NCBI GenBank assembly: GCA_023259435.1
Contig: JALRHZ010000012.1
Location: forward strand, 1-32,185
DNA: 32,185 bases
Direction: 5' to 3'
Source: Paracoccaceae bacterium
GTDB taxonomy: Bacteria; Pseudomonadota; Alphaproteobacteria; Rhodobacterales; Rhodobacteraceae
Part shown: positions 16,486-25,312 of the stretch, piece by piece
Numbering within the stretch: position 1 is the first letter of the stretch
Layout of the letters: every line of letters starts with the position of its first letter
The notes under the pieces: model-generated
What the model was told of the DNA's origin: nothing
The model's input: only the letters and a program-made list of their open reading frames with translations
The model's database searches: none
Position numbers and translations under genes: made by a program

Positions 16486-17254
16486 TCTTGCCTATCAGGC
16501 AATGGATGCGATGCCCGACGATGATGCGGCACGACTGCAGTTTTACGAATGCGTTGCGGATAGCGAATTATTTTTGCTTTTGGCAGAAGAGCCAAGTGGC
16601 GACACCCTGTCCCCTGAAATATTTATGACCAGCGGTCAGCAGTTTGTTTTGGCCTTTGATCTCGAGGATCGTTTGGTGCAATTCACGCAATCGGCGGCAC
16701 CCTATGCCGCTTTGTCCGGTCGCATATTGGCTCAAATGCTTATCGAAAATAACGTAGCCTTGGGTCTGAATTTGGGCGGTCATCCGTCTGAGACAATCAT
16801 TGAAACGGCTACCTTGGACTGGCTTATGACAACATTAGGCGTTGCACCGGACGAGCATCAATCAACGCTTGTGTCATTTGGCCCTCCAAAGGGTGTGCCA
16901 GAGACGTTGTTTGCTGCGCTTCAGACCAAATTAACACGCGCCGCAGGCTTGGCTGATGAGGCATGGGTGGCACAGGCGACATACGATGACGACACAAAAG
17001 GCACCGTTCTTGCGATTGTTGGGGCACAGGATGCAGCACAGCAGCCTCTTGCAAAATCTGTGCAAGAAGCCTTGTCATTCTCAGGGTTAGAAGCGGGTTT
17101 TCTTGACGTTTTGTTTATTGGCTCTGAGGATCCGAGGTTGGATGTTTTGCGTCGGCAGGGCGTCGCGTTTGAAATCCCTCAACCTGAGGATTTCAAAGCC
17201 GCGCCCCCACAAGCGCCTGGAACAGATCCGAACAAGCCCCCTAAGTTGAGGTAG
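16463..17254 (+). CDS. SseB-family protein
   Basis: 263 residues, GTG start with AGGAG 7 bases upstream. The N-terminal half resembles the SseB N-terminal domain (PF07179): SELFLLLAEEPSGD, FVLAFDLEDRLVQF, LAQMLIENNVALGLNLG, and the C-terminal half resembles the SseB C-terminal domain. These proteins occur far beyond the enteric enhanced-serine-sensitivity locus after which they are named, and their biochemical role is not known. The last 20 residues are Pro-rich. Overlap with the UDG-like gene upstream and a 5-base gap to the M20 gene downstream indicate one operon. Confidence 0.78.
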   Translation: MTDQTILDLAYQAMDAMPDDDAARLQFYECVADSELFLLLAEEPSGDTLSPEIFMTSGQQFVLAFDLEDRLVQFTQSAAPYAALSGRILAQMLIENNVALGLNLGGHPSETIIETATLDWLMTTLGVAPDEHQSTLVSFGPPKGVPETLFAALQTKLTRAAGLADEAWVAQATYDDDTKGTVLAIVGAQDAAQQPLAKSVQEALSFSGLEAGFLDVLFIGSEDPRLDVLRRQGVAFEIPQPEDFKAAPPQAPGTDPNKPPKLR

Positions 17255-17259
17255 GTGCA

Positions 17260-18486
17260 ATGAAACTTAATCATGCGCGTTTTCTAAACCGATTAGAGAC
17301 CCTCGCTCAATTCGGCGCATCAGGCGTTTTCAAAGGCGTTGTCCGTCCGGCCTATTCTGAACCTGACCTTGCCGCGCGGGATTGGATTGCGCAGGAAATG
17401 GAACAGATTGGCCTAGAGGTTCAATTTGATCCAGTTGGAAATTTATTTGGCCTGACCGAGGGTCAGAGCATATTGCTAGGCTCTCATACCGACAGCCAAC
17501 CCCAAGGCGGTTGGCTAGATGGGGCGCTTGGCGTTATTGGCGCGCTGGAAATCGCTCAGGCCAGCATGGAGGCTGGGGGACCTCCTATTTCCGTCGTGAA
17601 TTTCCAAGATGAAGAAGGTCGGTTTGGCGTCACCACTGGCAGCGCGATTTGGTCCGGTGTTTTGCCGCTAGAACAAGCGGATCGTATCGTTGATGCACGC
17701 GGTGAGAGTTTTGCACAGGCGCGGTCAAAACTGGGTACGCGCGCCCAAGGGTGGGTGGACCCCGCTCGCTTTTCTGCCTTTTTAGAGATGCACATCGAAC
17801 AGGGACCGGTCCTAGATCAACGGGAATTGGGAATTGGGGTTGTGTCAAACATTGTGGGTATTCGCGATATGCGCGTCCAAATTGATGGCGAGCAAAACCA
17901 TGCGGGGACCACGCCTATGTCGATGCGCAAGGATGCGTTCCAAGCGCTTGCGTCTTTTGCGGTCACGCTGAACGCAAAGATTGCATCATATGTGACGCAT
18001 GAAACGGTCTGGACGATTGGGCATGTCGATCTTGTGCCCAACGCCGCAAGTGTTGTCCCGGGCACAGTTACGTTCTCTATGCAGTGGCGTGATGCATCCC
18101 TCGCGCGATTGGATCAAATCCAAGATTGCATCTTTGATACACTGCAAATGGTCTGTGCAGAACATGGCGTGACGTTTTCCTGCTCAGAACCATTAGGCAT
18201 TGTGCCAACGCAAATGGATCAATCGGTTCAAACTGCCCTACAACACGCGGCGCAAGAGCTCACCCCAAGTTTGTGGATCGATATGCCATCAGGTGCATTG
18301 CATGATGCGGCGAATGTCGCGAAACTAATGCCGACGGGAATGTTATTTGTTCCGTCTATTGGAGGCCTAAGCCATACGTTCACAGAACACACCGATCCAA
18401 AAGATTTATTCCGTGGACTTGATGTTTTGGCCGCTGGTGTCACACGCCTTTGGCGAAGGAATTCATTCCCAAGTCACATCGCCTAG
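17260..18486 (+). CDS. M20 family Zn hydrolase (allantoate amidohydrolase / N-carbamoyl-L-amino acid hydrolase type)
   Basis: 408-residue dinuclear metal amidohydrolase. Metal ligands seen: H76 in GSHTDSQP, D87 in GGWLDGALG, the Glu pair at 118-119 in QDEEGRFG, and later HIEQGPVLD and SHTFTEHTD. MPSGALHDAANV near the C-terminus is typical of the allantoate amidohydrolase/hydantoinase C group. It releases ammonia and carbon dioxide from N-carbamoyl or ureido groups; the exact substrate is not readable. The last 24 bases overlap the 3' end of the converging response-regulator gene. Confidence 0.88.
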   Translation: MKLNHARFLNRLETLAQFGASGVFKGVVRPAYSEPDLAARDWIAQEMEQIGLEVQFDPVGNLFGLTEGQSILLGSHTDSQPQGGWLDGALGVIGALEIAQASMEAGGPPISVVNFQDEEGRFGVTTGSAIWSGVLPLEQADRIVDARGESFAQARSKLGTRAQGWVDPARFSAFLEMHIEQGPVLDQRELGIGVVSNIVGIRDMRVQIDGEQNHAGTTPMSMRKDAFQALASFAVTLNAKIASYVTHETVWTIGHVDLVPNAASVVPGTVTFSMQWRDASLARLDQIQDCIFDTLQMVCAEHGVTFSCSEPLGIVPTQMDQSVQTALQHAAQELTPSLWIDMPSGALHDAANVAKLMPTGMLFVPSIGGLSHTFTEHTDPKDLFRGLDVLAAGVTRLWRRNSFPSHIA

Positions 18487-19173
18487 GAATATGTAACCCG
18501 CGCCATAGATTGTTTTAATGAGCGTTGGGTTTTTAGGGTCTTCGTTCAGCTTTGTTCGCAGGCGAGAAATCCGCACATCCATTGCCCGGTCAAAGCTTTC
18601 GCCGGCTGCGCCGCCCAAGGCCTCTTGCATTTGGGATCGCGAAATAAGCCTCTTTGGACTTTCAAGAAAAAGGCGCAATACTTCTCCTTCTGCATGGGAA
18701 AAAGGTGTTTCCTGCCCTTCATCATTCTTTAGAATATAACTATCAAAGAGAGCGCGCCAGCCATTGAATATCGCGGTATTTGTTCCCTGACTTCCTGATG
18801 CTGATGTACGGTCTTTTCTAAGGCGGACGCGAATACGCGCGACGACTTCTGCGGGTTCAAAGGGTTTCAGGATATAGTCATCTGCACCCAGCTCAAGTCC
18901 TGTCACGCGATCCTGCACTTGCGTGCGGCCTGAAATGATGATGACAATCGCGCCTTGTTCAAGAGCAAGACGATGGACCAAGCCAAGGCCATCTCGATCT
19001 GGAAGGCCCAAATCAACAAGGCACACATCAGGAGTTTGGGTTTTGAGTGCCGCTTCAAACTCTGTTGCGCGCGCAAATGACCGGCACCGAAATCCCGCCT
19101 CTTCCAGCGCTTCGGTCAACATTGACCGAACGGCAGGCTCATCGTCCAAGATGGTAACATAAGGCTGGGTCAA
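18463..19173 (-). CDS. OmpR-family response regulator
   Basis: 236 residues: receiver domain 1-118 with acidic pocket D10/D11, phospho-acceptor D54 in CLVDLGLPD, switch S81 and K103, then a winged-helix DNA-binding domain (about 135-232) with RLISRSQMQEAL, VDVRISRLRTKLNE-type recognition helix region and TIYGAGYIF. Its ATG overlaps the stop of the hybrid kinase gene (ATGA), so the two are translationally coupled and surely partners. It probably controls the divergent ligase/ABC cluster; that target is inferred from position. Confidence 0.93.
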   Translation of the reverse strand: MTQPYVTILDDEPAVRSMLTEALEEAGFRCRSFARATEFEAALKTQTPDVCLVDLGLPDRDGLGLVHRLALEQGAIVIIISGRTQVQDRVTGLELGADDYILKPFEPAEVVARIRVRLRKDRTSASGSQGTNTAIFNGWRALFDSYILKNDEGQETPFSHAEGEVLRLFLESPKRLISRSQMQEALGGAAGESFDRAMDVRISRLRTKLNEDPKNPTLIKTIYGAGYIFLGDVTWE

Positions 19174-21086
19174 ATTTGTGTCTCGTTTCCAATAAGTTGG
19201 TGCAAAGTTGCATCATCTATTGGTTTTTGCAACACAGGAGCCACGTTTTGTGCGGCGATGAAATCAAAGTGGTCTCTTGGGAGGGAGGTCATAATAACAG
19301 ACGTAAGTCCGAATTTTTGCGCGTGTTCAGCCAAATTTGCACCATTTTCAGAGCCCTCGATTTGAAGGTCAGTCAAAACCAAGCCAATATCAGGAAGTGT
19401 TTCAATCAAAGAAACCGCTTCAGTATAAGAGCTTGCCTCTACAACCATTTGTCCCGCATCAATTATGCGATTTCGCATGTCTTCACGCAGCGAAAAGTTA
19501 TCTTCGACCAGAAGAATGATCTTAGTTGGATCAAGACTATGAACGCGAGTTAGCGGAAGTCGCAGCGTGACGCGCGCCCCGCGATAGTTGTTCCCAAGCC
19601 TCAGCGTGCCACCGGCGGACTTTGCCGTGTCATAGACCATACTAAGCCCAAGACCCATTCCTTTGTCTCCCTTGGTCGTAAAAAACGGATCCATAGCGTG
19701 TTTCAGTTGTTTTTCAGAAAACCCATGCCCCGTGTCTGACACAACAAATTCAATCCATGTCTCTTGGATATGACCAACGGTCAGTGTGATTTTTCCGGGG
19801 CCTTGGATAGCGTCCTTTGCGTTTAAAACCAAATTCAATAGAGCATCTTGCAACAAACCTGCATCTAATAAAACCTGCTCGGATGAAAGGGTTTTCTTGA
19901 TTGAGAGAGTTATGTCTTCTGGCAGGGCTGAGCGTGCCAGTCTGTCAAATTGGTCCATCATCTCGGATAGGTTCACGGGTTTTGGGTTCCAGCGCTGTGC
20001 GGCTGTCATGTCGCCGATGGACTGAAGCAAGCTGCCTCCGCGCCGCGCGGCTTGGAGTATCGTATCGCATAAATTCACGACGTCCTGTGACAAATCAAGC
20101 TTACGCAATCGATCTTGTGTGGCCATAATGATCGTCAAAAGGTTTGAGAAATCATGCGCTAACCCTGATGTCAGTTGGGCCGCCATTTGGCGGCGTGAGG
20201 CTTGTTGAAGAGCGACACGAGCTTGTGTTTCTTCGGTGATGTCCATTGATAATATGTACACCCCGTTGATGTCTGATCCCTGTTTGTCAGGGGTAAAGGC
20301 TGTTCTGATGCGGCGCGAACTAAGAGAGTCGTCAAACTCAAACACGCTATTAAACCCCATAAATGCGGCTTCTAGATTGCTTTTGATCTGAGAATAGGCC
20401 TGAGCCCCAAGCGTTTCCGAAATTGTCCGGCCAAGAATTTCTTTGGGGCGGTGGGGCATCACCTCGGACAGTTTTCGATTTGAAAACGTGTACCGCCCAT
20501 TCCGATCCACATGGGCAATATGGGCAGGCATCATTTCAGTCGTCAAACGAGTGCGGGCTTCGATGTCGGTAAGGGTTCGTTTTGCTTCGGCAAGAGCTGT
20601 GATCGTCGCCTCTAGTTCGCGGTTCTTTGTTTCTAATTCTGCGGAATATGAAAACAGCTGACCTGCCAAATTTTCCGACCGGCTGCGCAACATGTCCTCT
20701 TGCTGTTTCATTATTGTGATGTCGGTATAAACCGTAATCCACCCACCTTGAGGCAAAGGCGCACCTTCGACCGAGATGATTTGTCCGTTTGAACGCGTGC
20801 GCTCCATGTAATGGGGTTCGAATGCGCGTGCTGTTTCAACACGTTGTTTCACGAACTCATCAACGTCTTGGACCGGACCATATTCGCCGCGTTCTGCAAG
20901 GTGGCGTATGGTTTCGTCAAATCTTGCGCCAGATACCGTCAGGTGTGGTGGCAACAGAAACATTTCTTGGAACCGAGCATTGGCAACAACAAGGCGCAAG
21001 TCATGATCATAGATGGTCAAGGCCTGCTTGATAAGGTTCAAGCCTGCCAAAAACATCGCCTCATTTTCTTGGGTGAATTGAAGCAT
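19170..21086 (-). CDS. hybrid sensor histidine kinase (PAS-PAS-HisKA-HATPase-REC)
   Basis: About 638 residues from ATG 21086, which has AGAGGGG just upstream; the frame is open to 21152 (22 more residues). Order: PAS domain near the N-terminus (LNLIKQALTIYDHDLRLVVAN), coiled linker, second PAS (about 185-290), phospho-acceptor H311 in GLAHDFSNLL, HATPase with N box LVLNAKDAI and G boxes DTGHGF and GMGLGLSMV, then a receiver with D573 in LTDLQIEG. No transmembrane segment is evident, so it is a cytoplasmic sensor. No Hpt domain is present, so the receiver may tune the kinase or act as a phosphate sink. Coupled to the OmpR-type regulator downstream. Confidence 0.92.
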   Translation of the reverse strand: MLQFTQENEAMFLAGLNLIKQALTIYDHDLRLVVANARFQEMFLLPPHLTVSGARFDETIRHLAERGEYGPVQDVDEFVKQRVETARAFEPHYMERTRSNGQIISVEGAPLPQGGWITVYTDITIMKQQEDMLRSRSENLAGQLFSYSAELETKNRELEATITALAEAKRTLTDIEARTRLTTEMMPAHIAHVDRNGRYTFSNRKLSEVMPHRPKEILGRTISETLGAQAYSQIKSNLEAAFMGFNSVFEFDDSLSSRRIRTAFTPDKQGSDINGVYILSMDITEETQARVALQQASRRQMAAQLTSGLAHDFSNLLTIIMATQDRLRKLDLSQDVVNLCDTILQAARRGGSLLQSIGDMTAAQRWNPKPVNLSEMMDQFDRLARSALPEDITLSIKKTLSSEQVLLDAGLLQDALLNLVLNAKDAIQGPGKITLTVGHIQETWIEFVVSDTGHGFSEKQLKHAMDPFFTTKGDKGMGLGLSMVYDTAKSAGGTLRLGNNYRGARVTLRLPLTRVHSLDPTKIILLVEDNFSLREDMRNRIIDAGQMVVEASSYTEAVSLIETLPDIGLVLTDLQIEGSENGANLAEHAQKFGLTSVIMTSLPRDHFDFIAAQNVAPVLQKPIDDATLHQLIGNETQI

Positions 21087-21152
21087 AGACCCCTCTTTTA
21101 AATCAGGATTGCCGAAAACGTGCACAAAGTAAATTCCCAGTGCTTGTAACAA

Positions 21153-21257
21153 TTCGTTAGATTTCTGAAATCATCCGGAAAAGATTTAGTCTTTTTCTAC
21201 CCTTAATAAGTCGCACCCAAAGCCAAAATGGCACGCGACACTATGGGAGGAAATACG
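21153..21257. promoter_or_regulatory. divergent control region with two inverted repeats
   Basis: Between the kinase and acyl-CoA synthetase genes. GATTTC-T-GAAATC (21160-21172) is a perfect 13-base palindrome around one base, and AAAAGA-N5-TCTTTT (21179-21195) is a second inverted repeat. GGAGG at 21246-21250 is the ribosome site for the TTG at 21258. The repeats are candidate operators for the local response regulator or another factor. Confidence 0.45.
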
Positions 21258-23228
21258 TTGACAAACGCGTCTACCGCAACTGGTGGGCTGGCGTCTGTTC
21301 CAGCCTTGTTGCGCCGAAATGCAAAGTCATTCGGTGCACGTCCAGCTTATCGTGAAAAAGAATTTGGCATTTGGCAAACATGGACATGGTCACAAACCAA
21401 TGACCGGGTTGAACATCTTGCGCTTGGCTTGATGTCGCTGGGGTTGGTCAAAGGTGATTTTGTTGCCATCATTGGTCACAACCGTCCGCATTTGTATAGT
21501 GCGATGGTTGCAATTCAAATGGCCGGCGGCGTCCCTGTTCCATTGTATCAAGATGCTGTGGCAGAAGAGATGGCCTATGTGTTGAACCATTGCGGAGCGC
21601 GCTTTGTCATTGCCAACGATCAAGAGCAAGTCGACAAAGTTTTAGAAGTCCAAGATCAGCTGCCCGATTTTGAGCAGATGATCTATTTGGATTCGCGCGG
21701 GCTTCGGAAATATGACCACACGCGTCTTCATAACTATGACACTGTCATCACGCTTGGCAAAGATGCGGGTAATGACCTGCGGTCAGAGCTAAAATCACGC
21801 GAAGACTCATTGGAGTATGACGACACCTGTGTGATGCTGTACACCTCGGGCACCACGGGCAAACCAAAAGGCGTGGTCTTGTCCAACCGCAATATTATCG
21901 AAACGGCACGGGCGTCGTCCGAATTTGATAATTTGCGGAATGATGAAGAAGTTTTGGCGTATCTGCCCATGGCGTGGGTTGGCGATTTCATCTTTTCAAT
22001 TGGACAAGCTTATTGGGCAGGGTTTTGCGTGAACTGTCCGGAAAGTGAGACCACCTTGGGCACGGACCTGCGCGAAATTGGGCCAACTTATTATTTCGCA
22101 CCGCCCCGCGTGTTTGAGACCCAACTGACCAATGTCATGATCCGTATGGAAGATGCGTCAAAATTCAAAAAGCGCTTGTTTGATTATTTTATGGATCACG
22201 CGCGTCGGGTTGGTCCTGCAATTTTGGATGGCAAACCTGTTGGGGGACTGGACCGCCTAAAATACGCGCTGGGTGAATTGATGATCTATGGCCCGCTTAA
22301 GAATACTTTGGGCTTTAGTAATGTGCGTGTCGGCTATACCGCGGGTGAAGCGATCGGTCCAGAAATCTTTGATTTTTATAGATCTTTAGGCATCAACCTA
22401 AAACAGCTATACGGTCAAACTGAGGCCTCGGTGTTTATCACCCAACAGCCAGATGGGGAAGTGCGCGGCGACACGGTAGGCGTGCCAAGCCCGGGAGTTG
22501 AAGTGCGCATTGGCGACAACGGTGAGGTCTACTACCGATCTCCAGGAACCTTTGTTGAATATTACAAAAACCCAGAAAGCACCGCAGACACCAAAGATCC
22601 CGAAGGATGGGTGGCCACTGGTGATGCTGGTTTCTTTGAAGAGACCACGGGGCATTTGCGAATTATCGACCGCGCAAAGGATGTTGGCAAACTGGCAACC
22701 GGCGGCATGTTCGCGCCGAAATATGTTGAGAACAAATTAAAGTTCTATCCCAATATCCTAGAGGCGGTTGTGTTCGGATCAGGCAGAGAGACCTGCGTTG
22801 CCTTTATCAACATTGACCTCTCCGCCGTTGGCAACTGGGCCGAGCGTAACAACATTGCGTATTCGTCCTACCAAGAGCTTGCTGGACATCCTCGTGTATT
22901 GGGAATGATCCAAGAGCACGTTGAAGAGGTGAACGCCTCTGTCGCAGAGGACGACATGCTATCTGGATGTCAGGTGCACCGCTTTCTCGTTCTGCACAAA
23001 GAGCTGGACGCGGACGATGGCGAATTAACCCGTACCCGTAAGGTGCGTCGCAAAATAATTGGTGAGAAATTTGAGGACCTCGTCAACGCGCTTTATGACG
23101 GATCGCCAGAAATCTACACCGAAACCGAAGTGACCTATGAGGATGGACGTAAAGGCAAAATCTCGGCCACTTTGGAAATTCGCGATGCCAAGACATATCC
23201 GAGCGTATCCGCGATGGCGGCACAATGA
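21258..23228 (+). CDS. long-chain acyl-CoA synthetase-type AMP-forming ligase
   Basis: 656 residues from a TTG start with GGAGG 7 bases upstream; the in-frame ATG at 21228 lacks an SD. ANL-superfamily enzyme: A3 P-loop YTSGTTGKPKGV near residues 194-205, YGQTEAS (A5), ATGDAGF (A7), RIIDRAKDV (A8) and a late Lys in TRTRKVRRK. It resembles the large COG1022 FAA1-type synthetases. Reaction: carboxylate + ATP + CoA to acyl-CoA + AMP + PPi. It leads the LIV-type transporter cluster and faces the two-component genes, so it most likely activates the imported substrate; chain length or ring type unknown. Confidence 0.9.
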   Translation: MTNASTATGGLASVPALLRRNAKSFGARPAYREKEFGIWQTWTWSQTNDRVEHLALGLMSLGLVKGDFVAIIGHNRPHLYSAMVAIQMAGGVPVPLYQDAVAEEMAYVLNHCGARFVIANDQEQVDKVLEVQDQLPDFEQMIYLDSRGLRKYDHTRLHNYDTVITLGKDAGNDLRSELKSREDSLEYDDTCVMLYTSGTTGKPKGVVLSNRNIIETARASSEFDNLRNDEEVLAYLPMAWVGDFIFSIGQAYWAGFCVNCPESETTLGTDLREIGPTYYFAPPRVFETQLTNVMIRMEDASKFKKRLFDYFMDHARRVGPAILDGKPVGGLDRLKYALGELMIYGPLKNTLGFSNVRVGYTAGEAIGPEIFDFYRSLGINLKQLYGQTEASVFITQQPDGEVRGDTVGVPSPGVEVRIGDNGEVYYRSPGTFVEYYKNPESTADTKDPEGWVATGDAGFFEETTGHLRIIDRAKDVGKLATGGMFAPKYVENKLKFYPNILEAVVFGSGRETCVAFINIDLSAVGNWAERNNIAYSSYQELAGHPRVLGMIQEHVEEVNASVAEDDMLSGCQVHRFLVLHKELDADDGELTRTRKVRRKIIGEKFEDLVNALYDGSPEIYTETEVTYEDGRKGKISATLEIRDAKTYPSVSAMAAQ

Positions 23229-23245
23229 AGTGGGGTAAGTGTCAT

Positions 23246-23347
23246 ATGATCAGGACCATGACAGTTGGGCGTGAAAGCTGGGTTTTCAACAGGTGGTCAA
23301 AGCTAAGTGTAGACCAGAACTCTGACCAATTTGGAGGCATATCATGA
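23246..23347 (+). other. possible 33-residue ORF coupling ligase and livG genes
   Basis: ATG 23246 to TGA 23347 fills most of the 115-base gap and its TGA overlaps the livG ATG (ATGA). No strong SD. Could be a coupling ORF or chance. Confidence 0.2.
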
Positions 23348-24165
23348 CGTTAGCAGAGGATATGGGATACACCACAGCAGACGGTCGCAAGATTGGCGGC
23401 GTTGTGATGGAGATGAAGAACATCACCCTGCGCTTTGGCGGCGTAGTGGCGATCAAGGATATCAGTTTTGATATCCGAGAAGGCGAAATTCGCGCGATTA
23501 TTGGCCCCAATGGCGCTGGCAAATCTTCGATGTTGAATGTCATTTCTGGGTTTTATGTGCCGCAAGACGGCGAAGTCCTGTTCCATGGTAAAAAGCGCCC
23601 GCAAATGAAACCGTTTGAGGTTGCCCAACAAGGGATTGCGCGGACGTTTCAAAACATTGCCTTGTTCGAAGGGATGTCGGTGCTCGATAACGTTATGACG
23701 GGTCGTTTAACGCATATGAACTCATCGATATGGTCGCAGGCGCTTTGGAAGGGCAAGGCGGAAAGAGAAGAAGTTGAGAACCGAGAAATTTGCGAACGCA
23801 TTATCGATTTTCTTGAAATTCAAAGCATTAGAAAGACACCCGTTGCCCGATTGCCCTATGGCCTAAAGAAACGGGTCGAACTTGCCCGGGCTTTGGCGTC
23901 CGAGCCAAAACTCTTGTTGTTGGATGAGCCTATGGCAGGAATGAACGTCGAGGAAAAAGAGGATATGAGCCGCTTTATCCTTGACGTGAACGATGAATTC
24001 GGCACGACAATCGCCTTAATCGAACATGACATGGGCGTCGTGATGGACCTATCTGATCGCGTTGTCGTCATGGATTACGGCAAAAAGATCGGGGATGGGA
24101 CACCTGACGAAGTGCGCAACAACCAAGCGGTGATTGATGCATATTTGGGGGTGAGCCATGACTAG
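23344..24165 (+). CDS. livG: LIV-type ABC transporter ATP-binding protein (LivG)
   Basis: 273-residue ATPase. Walker A GPNGAGKS at 54-61, signature LPYGLKKRVELARAL at 170-184 (LivG subunits use this in place of LSGGQ), Walker B LLLLDEP at 190-196, and the H-loop in LIEHDMGVV. The BCA ATP-binding C-terminal extension is present. An N-terminal extension of about 20 residues precedes the usual MKNITLRFGG start, but GGAGG 6 bases before ATG 23344 supports the longer form. It works with livH, livM and livF downstream. The symbol denotes family; the substrate is probably not a branched-chain amino acid given the flanking CoA ligases. Confidence 0.93.
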   Translation: MTLAEDMGYTTADGRKIGGVVMEMKNITLRFGGVVAIKDISFDIREGEIRAIIGPNGAGKSSMLNVISGFYVPQDGEVLFHGKKRPQMKPFEVAQQGIARTFQNIALFEGMSVLDNVMTGRLTHMNSSIWSQALWKGKAEREEVENREICERIIDFLEIQSIRKTPVARLPYGLKKRVELARALASEPKLLLLDEPMAGMNVEEKEDMSRFILDVNDEFGTTIALIEHDMGVVMDLSDRVVVMDYGKKIGDGTPDEVRNNQAVIDAYLGVSHD

Positions 24166-24274
24166 GTCTTCCGCAAAAACCATATCCGTAAAAGGTCGGT
24201 ATGACGTCGGCATTGCGTCGGTATGTTTCACCGATCCCTTATTTTCCCTGAACAAGGAGGCCGCAAATGCCTGA
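24158..24274 (+). other. possible 38-residue ORF bridging livG and livH
   Basis: ATG 24158 overlaps the end of livG and TGA 24274 overlaps the start of livH by 8 bases, filling the whole 101-base gap. GGGGGTGAG lies just upstream. Coding unproven. Confidence 0.22.
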
Positions 24275-25253
24275 TCAACTGATTTTTGGGATGGAAGTTT
24301 TCTTGAATGGCCTCATGGCGGGCGTACTCTATGCGCTTGTCGCACTTGGGTTTGTTCTGATCTACAAAGCCTCGGGCATCTTTAACTATGCCCAAGGGGT
24401 GATGGCGCTGTTTGCGGCGATGACACTTGTGGGTGTCATGGAAGGGCAAGTGCCATTTTCACACCTCATCAACGCGGTTTTGGGGACGGATGTCCACCAC
24501 TTTGGGTGGCATCTTCCGGCGCTTATTGGCATCCTGACCACGATGGCCGTTATGGTGGGCCTTGCATGGTTGGTGCAAAAAATCATCTTTAAACACCTTG
24601 TTGGACAAGAGCCGATCATCTTGTTTATGGCGACCATTGGTCTTGCCTATTTCATGGAAGGTTTGGGCGATATGATGTGGGGGGCAGACATCAAGAAACT
24701 GGATGTTGGGCTGCCACAGGGGATCAATATTTGGATTGATGAGACCACGTACGGCATCTTTGGATATGGGTTTTTTATCGACAACTTAGATATCGTGGCG
24801 ACGATCATTGCGGCCATTTTGGTTGCCATTTTGGTGGCCTTTTCCCAATACACCAAACAAGGCCGCGCCATGCGTGCCGTGGCAGATGATCACCAAGCGG
24901 CTTTGTCCGTTGGCGTATCGCTTAATTTTATCTGGGTCATGGTATGGTCCGTTGCTGGGTTTGTGGCCTTGGTCGCGGGAATTATGTGGGGCACCAAATC
25001 AGGGGTGCAGTTCTCTCTTTCTCTCATCGCGCTAAAGGCTCTTCCGGTTTTGATGCTAGGCGGGTTTACATCGATCCCAGGTGCGATTGTTGGAGGGTTG
25101 ATTATCGGTGTTGGTGAAAAGCTATTCGAGTTTGCCGTTGGCCCGCTGATCGGCGGAGCGACAGAAAACTGGTTTGCTTATGTGCTTGCTCTGATTTTCC
25201 TTGTATTCCGTCCCCAAGGCCTCTTTGGCGACAAGATAATCGAGAGGGTGTGA
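24267..25253 (+). CDS. livH: LIV-type ABC transporter permease (LivH)
   Basis: 328-residue inner-membrane permease with about eight hydrophobic segments. Family marks: LNGLMAGVLYALVALGFVLIYKASGIFNYAQG-like N-terminus (the NFAQG block, here NYAQG), and the EAA-like loop TKQGRAMRAVADDHQAA facing the ATPases. AGGAGG lies 6 bases before the ATG. It is slightly longer than typical LivH (about 290-310), mainly through a loop around residues 60-85 and 140-165. Confidence 0.93.
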   Translation: MPDQLIFGMEVFLNGLMAGVLYALVALGFVLIYKASGIFNYAQGVMALFAAMTLVGVMEGQVPFSHLINAVLGTDVHHFGWHLPALIGILTTMAVMVGLAWLVQKIIFKHLVGQEPIILFMATIGLAYFMEGLGDMMWGADIKKLDVGLPQGINIWIDETTYGIFGYGFFIDNLDIVATIIAAILVAILVAFSQYTKQGRAMRAVADDHQAALSVGVSLNFIWVMVWSVAGFVALVAGIMWGTKSGVQFSLSLIALKALPVLMLGGFTSIPGAIVGGLIIGVGEKLFEFAVGPLIGGATENWFAYVLALIFLVFRPQGLFGDKIIERV

Positions 25254-25255
25254 GG

Positions 25256-25309
25256 ATGATCCAAACGTCAATCACATCCAGATCCGCAATCGTTACAGGA
25301 AAGGGATAA
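25256..25309 (+). other. possible 17-residue ORF between livH and livM
   Basis: ATG 25256 starts 3 bases after the livH stop and TAA 25309 ends 3 bases before the livM ATG, filling the 59-base gap. Too short to support alone. Confidence 0.15.
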
Positions 25310-25312
25310 GAG

